Under the pieces are notes generated by a model that saw only the letters and a program-made list of their open reading frames with translations, ran no database searches and had not been told where the DNA came from. Below are positions 55,740 to 64,000 of a stretch of DNA of 64,000 nucleotides, in pieces. A program made the translations under genes and the position numbers. Origin of the DNA: Alentia gelatinosa (taxonomy: Eukaryota; Annelida; Polychaeta; Phyllodocida; Polynoidae); assembly GCA_950022655.1 (NCBI GenBank), contig OX465579.1, positions 20,249,088 through 20,313,087 on the forward strand. Direction: 5' to 3'. The first letter of the stretch is position 1. The number at the start of each line of letters is the position of its first letter.

Positions 55740-56340
55740 AATCCCCTCGGCGCGTTCATTATGTGTAGACGCCGTCTCGCGCTGCACCACTTCCGGTCGG
55801 CGACGTAGTCTATTCACGACGACTGCGCAGCAGGCGGAACCGGAACTCCGTCGCCCTTGCGCTGAGAAGGGTGGCGGCACGTCGGGGAGTGCTTTCTGGA
55901 GAAGCCCCTTCTTTACATATAGATATAGGCGCTGGGGAGGGTGGCGGAGGCGTCTGGAGACAGCATCCCAGGCGCACCCACGCCATCTAGTGGGCCTTGG
56001 GGAGCCGTGGCAGTGTATGGCCTACGCTTAGTGCGTCGTTAACACTTCAAGAGCGCTGGGAAAATGATGGATCCCTGCTCCTTCCTTCAGTAGCGGTCGT
56101 GCACGGGACGCATGCGCACAGACTTCCCGCCTCCCGCCTCCCACACAAAGCGTTTACGGCGCCGTCGATGACTTCCGGTCGGCGCTGATGTTTCTCTTGG
56201 TTTCCGGTTCTGCGACGTGCCGTATGAAAGGAGGGAGGAGGGCGGTTGATGGCAGGTTTCAAAAGGCGCCCATTGAAACAAGGGAAAATTACAGCCTGGA
56301 GGGCCCCTGCGTCTACTCAGTCATGGCGCCCCACTGTTGC
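55740..56340. promoter_or_regulatory. CpG-rich block with ETS- and NRF1-like sites
   Basis: CpG density is high relative to surrounding AT-rich DNA. acttccggtcggcg occurs twice (about 55792 and 56173, ETS-like). gacgcatgcgcac at 56107 is NRF1-like, and actgcgcagcagg lies at 55820. This combination is typical of housekeeping promoters in animals. The ATGGCGCC at 56323 could be a start codon, but no recognisable protein follows. Confidence 0.3.
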
Positions 56341-56985
56341 TTCTTCCACATCCCTTCCTGTCCCTTCTTATTGAGGCCACTCCATCGCCGCTGTGTTGTG
56401 AACTGGCACCTGCACCGCCCCTGGTAATAATAGCGCCTAATACCACACCCTCCCCCATCTCCCGGTTTTCCTCCCAGTCTCACCCCACACCCCTCACTCC
56501 CACAACACTCACCTTTTCCCCACCCCGCACTCCCACAGCACCCCACTCCCCGGACCCACCCACCTGTGTCCCTTGAAAGTATAGGGCCATTACCCTACCC
56601 ACATAACAGTATATCCACCTCAGACCGACATTGTCACTTATGATTATCTCACTGGAGGTTTGAGGTTAGACATTAGATGCTCTCAGCTGTTCTAATACTC
56701 ATCATTTCCCCCAGTAACGCAGCTGGATACATGCTTGTGGCATTTCTTTGGATAACGTCACTATCCTGAGGATTCGGTGACGAGCCATCTGCATGCAGTA
56801 AGGCAGTTGTGGTATACCACGCCTGTCCCCTAGCAACAGGCATGCCACTACCACCCACCCTTATACATGCCTCCTGCTGCGTGCACTCGTCCTTAAAGGG
56901 TCAACGTGTTCAGCATCTTCAAACATAGCCGGCAGAATTTTTTTTTGGCAATACATTCGTTCAAAATGGTAATGATATATAGATA

Positions 56986-57160
56986 CAATATTAGAGGGAA
57001 ACTATGTTCCGGTGAAAGGAAGTCAAAGTTACGAGGTAAGGCTTGGAGAAATTACTGCCCAAGGCCCTGGCCGCGGGCAGTAATTTTTCCAAGCCTTACC
57101 GAGTAATTTTGACTTCCTTTCACTGGTACTTGGTTTCCCTATTCCTATATACCTTCAAAT
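56986..57160. mobile_element. Fold-back element with ~50-bp palindromic arms
   Basis: gtgaaaggaagtcaaagtta and gtaaggcttggagaaattac at the left face gggcagtaatttttccaag and gtaattttgacttcctttc at the right around a 12-15 nt centre. The outer ends, attagagggaaac and gtttccctatt, extend the pairing. A diverged copy lies at 2955-3110. Confidence 0.8.
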
Positions 57161-57197
57161 GTGGTTTAATAAGAGACAATCTGATTGGTCTAAATGT

Positions 57198-57252
57198 CAA
57201 CCTTGGGTAGTATACGGCAACCTTGGGTAGTATACCAACCTTGGGTAGTATG
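57198..57252. repeat. Three tandem caaccttgggtagtat units
   Basis: Three copies of about 19-21 bp, each containing aaccttgggtagtat. Confidence 0.85.
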
Positions 57253-57656
57253 AGATAGTTACTCCACCCCCCAGAGCGTGGTGTAAGCATAGAGTGTACA
57301 GCCATAGGTATATAGGAATATCATTTCTTCCCTAAGGTTGTACTCCAGTTAATCAGTGAGGGGCATCAATACGTTTATCTTTCATCACATGGTGATCTCT
57401 CACACAATGGATGACCTTTGCATTTCAATTATAGAAACGTCACAATGCGGTGTATGTTACCTGAGTGTTCGATTATTCATTTGGTGAAATGAAACTGGTC
57501 ATCTCCGAGTTGCTCCGAGTTTATATTATAGAGTATAATCCTTAGATCTAAGATGTTTCCAAGACCTATAAATATCTGATAGATAAGTAGGTCAGACTGT
57601 ACTGTCATACATTACTAAGAGAAAACGTGGTGACTGTTCGAGGTATTTTGTATTAC

Positions 57657-57760
57657 ATAAAATAGTCCCGGCGCCGGAGGTGGAAGGACCTATTTATCTT
57701 ACAAAAGGCCAAGGCTCCGACGCTACGTTTTCTTATTATCATATACCTAAAAATACTAAC
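57657..57760. repeat. Dispersed repeat copy (see 3245-3365)
   Basis: gctacgttttcttattatca then atacctaaa match the right end of the 3.3- and 13.5-kb copies. Confidence 0.4.
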
Positions 57761-60665
57761 AAAAAACACAATGCTATTGTTCATTCCTTGCGTCCAAGTG
57801 CACCCGAACATTATTTAAACTCACCCCTAGCAGCGAATAGTGTTTCAGAGCCGTTTAGCCATGAATATATGATAATTATCTGCTCTAACGTCCAGTTTAT
57901 TTCCCAAAATAGCTGTCGTTTCTTTACATTACACGCGTTTCTTATCCATCGGTGTCGCCCAAGACATTGCACAAACGATGTGACATAATAAGCAAGAGAT
58001 AGACATGAGAAAGAAATACATCAAAGATCAGGTTTGGATATCGTATGCGCCTCGATTGGATCTGGAGAGCGTCAACATACAAGTAATGCCATCTCACTGA
58101 TCTTATCAGTTCCCCCTGAAGTACCTTTGACGCGAGCAGCTCAAGTGGACCACTCCAGATTGTTCCGGGCTCTAAGCCAATATCAGTGACCGTCCAGAAG
58201 ACACTGCGGTCTTGAGATGCCCCTCAGCATGTTGTCTGTGACTGGTCTGAGAGTGTTATCTGTAACGTCTTAGCTAGCAGCACCCCATTAGTGTCCCACA
58301 TCAGGGTCCAGCAGCACCTAGCCGCGGAGACAATGCAGATTCTGACAATAGTACCTAATAGCAGTCATTTGTAGAGCCCCGATCTGTGGGTGCAGCTGAG
58401 TGGTCGATGGGGGAGTGTTTTAGGGAGGGTGTTGCGAGGGGTAGACGGTGGGGGTAAACACAGAAATCCATTTACTTCTCAGAGTAGGCGTGGAGGCTTG
58501 CAGTAATCTACCCGACTGAGCAGAACTTTAAACAATGCTGGCGATTGGCATCCAAAAGAATAAGAGCAAGGGGGGAAGAGGAGTGTATTTTTCTGCGTCC
58601 TCCCGTGGAGTAGTAATAGCAGCAGGAGGAAGATTGCGGGATAGAATTCGGGAAATTATTGGGAGGATGAAGGAGGGCGGATGGGGAGGGATATTTTCCC
58701 TCTCTGAGCATTTTGGAGATGGCGAAGGGAGAGAGAGAGAGGGGGGGGATAATATGAGCTGAATGAATCTCTCTCCGCCTCAGATTCATTAGGGAGACTG
58801 GCGCAGCACAGTGCACTTAAGTGTTTTCAGCGACGGGCCGATTTATCGCTGGGGGTTGGGAGGGGGCATGGTGGGTGAGTGTGGGGGGTGGGTGGGGTGT
58901 GGGATGGGAAGGGGTGGGTGGGGTGTAGGGGCTTTGTGTGGCGGCGGCCACCAATCATGGCAGGAAGGAGGCCAGCCTTTGGAGGGGAATCTCGAAGACG
59001 TGCCGAGGGTCTTTAAAAGACTATTAGTACCAGCCAGAACCTTGACTAAACACCCTGTCTGTCTCACCGCCCATGCAACCAGTAGAATATATGTATTTGC
59101 TCTGACTGCAGCAAGGTATGGGCAGTGGAAATATACCCTGGAATAAACCGAATGGAAAGTTGTACTGATTTTTTAAAAGAATGAAGTAAAAACTGCTTAT
59201 ATAAAAAGATCAAAATGACCAATTCTTTCACTTTTCCTTAACGGTTTTCCCGATGAAATCGGCGGAAAATATAGGTTTTAAAAGTGCACATGAAGTAAAG
59301 TGAATTTTGGAACCCTGTCAATATTGCAGAGTTTTAAACGTGCTTCAACAAACTGTCATCCAGAGTAACAATATATAAGGGGGTAAGAGGAAACCAGAGG
59401 CAAATATCTTTTATTCTAAATGATGTTTATCTGTCTCGGACGATTCCCCTTTGGTACAAACATTTTATTGTCAGATGATAATGCTTGCTTTGAGTCTCAA
59501 AGACAAATGGCGAATTGGATTCACAAGACACACCTGGTGCACAGTCTCAGACAAAGTCCCTTTGAACACTCACCTTGAGACACAAATACCCTTGAGGTGT
59601 TGGGTGTGAAAAACATGTGACACAGCATGCTGGCTTCCTATTGGGTGCTTAGTCGGCGACTCAGCAGTAGGTACATTTGTCTCACCCCCTACAAATTTAA
59701 GAATGTTTAGATTCCGTACCTTAGGGTTATTGTCACCGCCAACTGTATGGCAAAAGCTTGTCTCATGGAAATGGAACCCTATCTTTCCGACAAGGAGACC
59801 CTGTTTCAGTACATAATCTCAGTAGGATTTGTCACAGACAAACACCCTGTGAGGTATATCAATCCCACCCTGTGAATTCCACTTAAGTGGACGTTCCGCC
59901 ACTCGGACTCACAGCTGTCAGGTGATACTAGTCCCGTAGACAGCGGTCTATACGGACATGCCCTATCATCTATAACTGTCCACCAGACCCTGAACACCAG
60001 TGGTGCAGAAAATAGGCATTCGTCACACCCTGAGCACGATTAGGTTCAGAAGCACCCTCCTGATGTAAGACAAACACGACGTGCGGCATCGTAGCGGGCC
60101 ATGTCATTATCCCGCCTCAGCTCTCACTCTCAAGACCACCCAGGTGCCTCATCCAGGCCTTATCCTCGCCTTCACCTCCTGAGGGCAGAGAATCAGGGGG
60201 CTGTTTATTATTATATACCTGTGCTAGTATGCTACACAAATACCAACCTCTGCTAGGGTATTGGTATTGAATATATACCAGCTCAGCATGGTGGTATAAA
60301 ATAATGTACCACCCTACTTTGGATACAAATTCTGATTGGCTGAAAAAATTGCACTGACCTACTTATAACGTGCTGGCAGTGACTTGCAGCACTCCACTAA
60401 TTTATGCACTCAAAGGATCACAGAAGTTAAAGGGGAAAAAAGAGGAAGAAATGTGCTTGGAGCATATTCTGTGCTTGACTTTCACTAAGATGTCAACAGA
60501 TATACCAGCACACTTTGAATCCAGCTTGGAGGTTGTCATATTTCCTTATGTAATTCATCAAATACTTATATTTGAAGGTATATGATAAAATAAATATCAT
60601 AATATATTTGGGGACAGTGAGAAGTGTAAGGAGAAAGGTAGGAGAGTTCATGAGAGGACAATGAC
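57761..60665. other. No gene seen
   Basis: Mostly unassigned. It includes the G-rich tract at 58.9 kb, and a 13-mer TTATTATATACCT at 60208 opens a stretch with ggtattggtattga-type inverted repeats (60208-60310). Confidence 0.4.
58850..58945. repeat. G-rich tract with many GGG runs
   Basis: Repeated gggtggggtg-type motifs on the + strand, with quadruplex potential. Confidence 0.75.
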
Positions 60666-60880
60666 CAGGGGCCCGTTGAATAATCTAGGTCGTACATGTA
60701 GACCCTTTTCTGTACTTCGTACAAGGGTTATCATTTGATAATATTTAAGTCTGTTCGCTAAGGCAGTATTAACCGTCCATAAGGTCGTCCATAAGTGTTG
60801 AATAAGGTTGACCCTGGGTCTCTTTGGCGTACAGAAAAGGGTATTCATGTACGATCCTAGATTATTCAATGGGCCCAAGG
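60666..60880. mobile_element. 215-bp MITE with ~50-bp terminal inverted repeats
   Basis: The left end caggggcccgttgaataatc and the right end (read inward) cttgggcccattgaataatc continue to match through tcgtacatg and acccttttctgta. There is no clear target duplication and no ORF. The superfamily is not assignable. Confidence 0.72.
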
Positions 60881-61765
60881 ATAGGAGAGTCATCGCGCTA
60901 AATAATTGTTGTCCATATTTTATTCTCCTGCTCCTCAGAGTAGTTGATGCTTAGTAGTAACCATGCAACAGTGAGGATATTACATCGTCAAGTATGAGGA
61001 GATTACGGCCATTACCCACCTACAGGATATATAACAAGAATGAACAATATATCTTCATAGGCCCATAGCATGACTACAAATAATGCCACATCACTGTGAA
61101 GCATGGTAGTTGTTTGATGTATACTTACGTAACATACGCAATGGATAGAGTTCCCCATTATTTGGTTCTTGAGCGTGTAAAACAGTGTTGAACTTAGATT
61201 TATGATGATAAATTAAATAAAGTTTATTGAATTAAATCAATCAACATCTAAATAACTTTCCAGACATTGCCTTTTAGTTGACTTCAAATTCTGTAGGGAC
61301 TATTTTTCTGGAATCTCCTCCTGGAGATTCTGACATGCCAGAATCTCCGGATAGCCGATTCCAGGTATTCTATACACTTCCTTCTTAATAGATGGGTAAT
61401 AAAAAGGTGGACACAACTGGGATTTCTGTAATATCCGCACCGCCCTCAAGCAGATCCTGCTGCTCCAAGCTCGTTAGTTGTAGGTAGATTTGAGCAGGAC
61501 GTGCAGGACAAAGCACACTGCCTTCCAGCTGAAATGCTAGAAGAAATAATAAGCCATGAGCCGGGGCCCTGCACTAAGCAGGCTTAAAGGCATATCGGAC
61601 ATTTTACCTTAAAAATTAGATGTTGATATTATAATAATTGAATGGAGCAATATACAGAAATCTTTAAATATTAGATTTTACACGGTAAAACCATCGTTTG
61701 AAGTCCGCAGCCAAAACTTCAGGAGTGGAATGCAGTGGCCAAGATTAAAACGAATCAGGTTTTGA
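60881..61765. other. No gene seen
   Basis: AT-rich unassigned sequence. A short cctcctggagattc inverted repeat lies near 61316-61345. Confidence 0.4.
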
Positions 61766-61912
61766 TTTTATCCTACCCTATCTCCTCGATTTTGGAATAT
61801 TACGTGATAACAATGCTGTATGCCACTAGTGGCATATAAAACTGGCCACGCTGACTGGCATACGGAAACCCAATGCTAAGCCTATGGGATTTTATATTAG
61901 GGGTAGGATAAT
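61766..61912. mobile_element. TTTTATCCTACCCC MITE, short copy
   Basis: TTTTATCCTACCC at the left and AGGGGTAGGATAAT at the right, with the core caatgctaagcctatgggat. The flank aaaacgaatcaggttttgat resembles that of the 26.1-kb copy. Confidence 0.72.
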
Positions 61913-62950
61913 AGGAAGTACTATACAAGTACTAAAACGTATGTGTCACCGTACTCATTTTAAATGAATTGAAGAAAAGTATATTTTAGCACATTTCCCG
62001 TATAAAATAGGCAATAGAAATAGGCCTATTTTAGCTATTGTATGAGGACAAACTGGAAAAAAGTTATGATTTACCCTTTTGCCATTAGAACAAATCACAA
62101 TGAACCAGTTTGGACTGATATTTATTGATATTAAGAAACCACCAGGTGGTGCCACTGTGAATTGCAGGATGCGCCTTTAAATGCAGCCGACTTTGGAAGA
62201 TGGATGTGGTCGAGGTAAACTGCTCGCCATTCGGTGAGCTTCTCACCTGCTCCATTCTCCAAGCACCTCCCTCCACTCTGCGAGCAGCTCTTTCCTCCGA
62301 CTGACCCGCCATGGGGAACTAGGTCAGGCCCTGCCTGAGGCTCTATTGTCAACTGCAACCAGGCCTCTGTGTTCTTTCCCTCCCGTTTCTGCTTCCACCA
62401 GCTGAACTCGGCCAATTTCCTACGGCGAGGACGGGTCAGGGGAAATAAGACTGATTTTGCCTTCAGCCTTAAGACACCTGAGGAAATTGCTCAATTCTTC
62501 TGGTTTTTATATTATATATATATATATATATACATAACATATACTGTAATACAATCTGTACCCAAAGGCCATATGTGGCAGTTATAATCGTGGGGAATAG
62601 TATTACACGGAAATTGACTTACTGTCTTCGGACGTCAAAAACAATCATTTATCAGATATATCAAAATATGCTAAACTGTAAGTATATATACATTCATATT
62701 GATACCCAATTTATATATTATTATATAACCGTGATTATATAGATATAAATTAATAACCAATACTACACTCACAATTATTCACTGCGGTTCCTGCTTTGTT
62801 GCCTGGCGTCACAGCCACTCTTCCAGGTTACCCGGTTACTGATGCGGTAACCGGTAGCTACTCTGTGAAAGAGAAAGACAGAGAATTTGGCCTCTAGTCG
62901 CATTGTATATTTTCATTCATCTGATTTGTCAGAAAAGATACATATACATA
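61913..62950. other. No gene seen
   Basis: Unassigned, with the TA tract at 62.5 kb and a GAGCAGCTC at 62282. Confidence 0.4.
62507..62531. repeat. (TA)n microsatellite
   Basis: Short TA dinucleotide tract. Confidence 0.85.
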
Positions 62951-63345
62951 GACAATAATCGATGGTTTTGTGGACAGGCGGCCGTAAACCACGAGAGGTT
63001 GACACGTCGTAATACACGAGCGATAACGAGTGTATTACGACGTCAACCTCGAGTGGTTTACAGACCCGCCTGTCCACATAACCATCGTTTGAATAAATTA
63101 AACCCAGTTATTGCCATATTAAAGGGTATAACAATAGGGACTATTTCTTTGCTTTATAGCACAAAGGGACTATTTTTCCCGTATACCATGGTTTTGAGGC
63201 CGTATACCACAGATGTGAATCCGTATACCACAGTTATGGTATCTGAAAGGTTTTATAAAATGGGTCTTGGTTTACTGAGTCCCAATACATGTTCAATGGT
63301 GTCTTTGTATACGATGGATAATAAATATAAAAAAAAACCACTATT
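62951..63345 (+). mobile_element. AATCGATGGTTTTGTGGAC-family element, fullest copy
   Basis: 62954-63017 and 63030-63092 form a long hairpin (ggttttgtggacaggcgg facing cgcctgtccacataacc; gtaatacac facing gtgtattac). A non-palindromic module follows with tatagcacaaagggact, three gtataccac/atgg blocks and ctttgtatacgatgg. Other copies: 6871-7150, 38449-38595 (hairpin only) and 33097-33240 (module only, reverse). Confidence 0.72.
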
Positions 63346-63664
63346 CCGTTACTGATAACCAGTTCCTGTTAGCTGGGCGAGTTGGCGAGTTGGGCGAGTT
63401 GTCAGTGGGGAGTAGTAGAGAGAGTTGTTGGTTCGGCGCTGGCGACACGGCTCGGACGTCTCGTCGGCGCGTGACGGAGGTGGCGCCGTCGCTCACCCGT
63501 CAATTTGGCGGGGTGATAACCACCACGTCGGTCTGATAGGGGGCTCAGAGCGGGGCTTTAGCGCCCTCGACCATCAGCCGACCCCGCCACCTCATTACCA
63601 CCGCTGCCGCTAAGACCCCGACCCCCAGTCTCGGCGGCACTCCAATTACCTGTTTGACCGGTGC

Positions 63665-63840
63665 CTGAACTTCTCCCGTGGTCGCCCGCCAATCAACCCT
63701 CCAGGGTGGTAGAGACGACCCCGAGATACCCACCAACACTCCCCCCTCTAGGGTGGTAGAGACGATCCTCGGCCACCCGCCGACACTGACCCCTACAAGG
63801 TTGTAGAGACAACCCCAACCCTGCCGATACTCACCCCTTT
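63665..63840. repeat. Minisatellite, ~45-bp units
   Basis: Three to four imperfect units with agggtggtagagacgacc or aaggttgtagagacaacc followed by a C-rich half. Confidence 0.75.
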
Positions 63841-64000
63841 AGGCCCGGCGTCCACCTACTATGATATGGCACCGATATGCCCTACGATGCACCTCCCGAT
63901 AAAAAAATCAAAATCGCGTCGGAAGGTTACCTAATATCGGGGCAGTTGACCACGTTCCTGCGATTAGACACCGATAAAAACCCCATACAATGCGTTGTGG
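63841..64000 (+). mobile_element. Left end of a possible Harbinger-like element, cut by the window
   Basis: After TTTA the sequence ggcccggcgtccacctacta resembles the terminus of the 32.6-kb element at GCGTCCACC, with a TTA/TWA-like flank. The right end is outside the window. Confidence 0.35.

Overview
The window looks like animal nuclear DNA, most likely from an invertebrate with a repeat-rich genome. Coding signal is sparse. Mini- and microsatellites, fold-back DNA elements and tRNA-derived SINE-like sequences are dense, and the only long convincing ORFs belong to a tyrosine-recombinase retrotransposon of a type known from animals and fungi. Nothing suggests bacterial, phage or organelle DNA. 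I cannot name the species. No host gene can be assigned with confidence, so the window is probably intergenic or deep inside a long intron.

The centrepiece is a complete, apparently intact Ngaro-like retrotransposon on the minus strand (44704-49964). It encodes a gag-like protein, a reverse transcriptase/RNase H and a tyrosine recombinase. Split direct repeats flank the ORFs in the order A1 - ORFs - B1 - A2 - B2. The two B copies appear identical over 254 bp. The gag and RT frames are joined by a textbook -1 frameshift signal: an A AAA AAC heptamer in the correct phase, a 6-nt spacer and a perfect 8-bp GC stem. The recombinase frame has no ATG near its start, and one possible route to express it is a phase-compatible splice from early gag.

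The rest, in order: 1-13.4 kb has unique sequence plus several small inverted-repeat elements (1.4, 3.0, 3.5-3.7, 6.9, 8.6, 12.2 kb). 14.0-14.4 kb is a G-rich minisatellite with a 40-bp higher-order unit. 15.6-16.2 kb is an old tandem duplication. 18.2 kb holds a TTAA-flanked piggyBac-like MITE with three palindromic units. 20-30 kb is packed with fold-back elements, C-runs and CA repeats. 31.5-32 kb is a pyrimidine-rich minisatellite and 32.6-33.1 kb a Harbinger-like MITE with TAA duplications. 34.5-35.4 kb is an array of one TIR family. 42.5-43.4 kb is a 0.9-kb purine-rich tract. After the Ngaro element come SINE-like sequences (50.5, 52.7 kb), a compound microsatellite (51.8-52.1 kb), decayed coding-like frames including a LINE-type C-terminus (54.2-55.4 kb), a CpG-rich block (55.7-56.3 kb) and more fold-back elements to the end.

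Most of the non-unique sequence falls into a few recurring families of short non-autonomous elements, named here by their terminal or core motifs. Family membership was judged by eye on the sequence, so boundaries are approximate unless a target-site duplication is stated.
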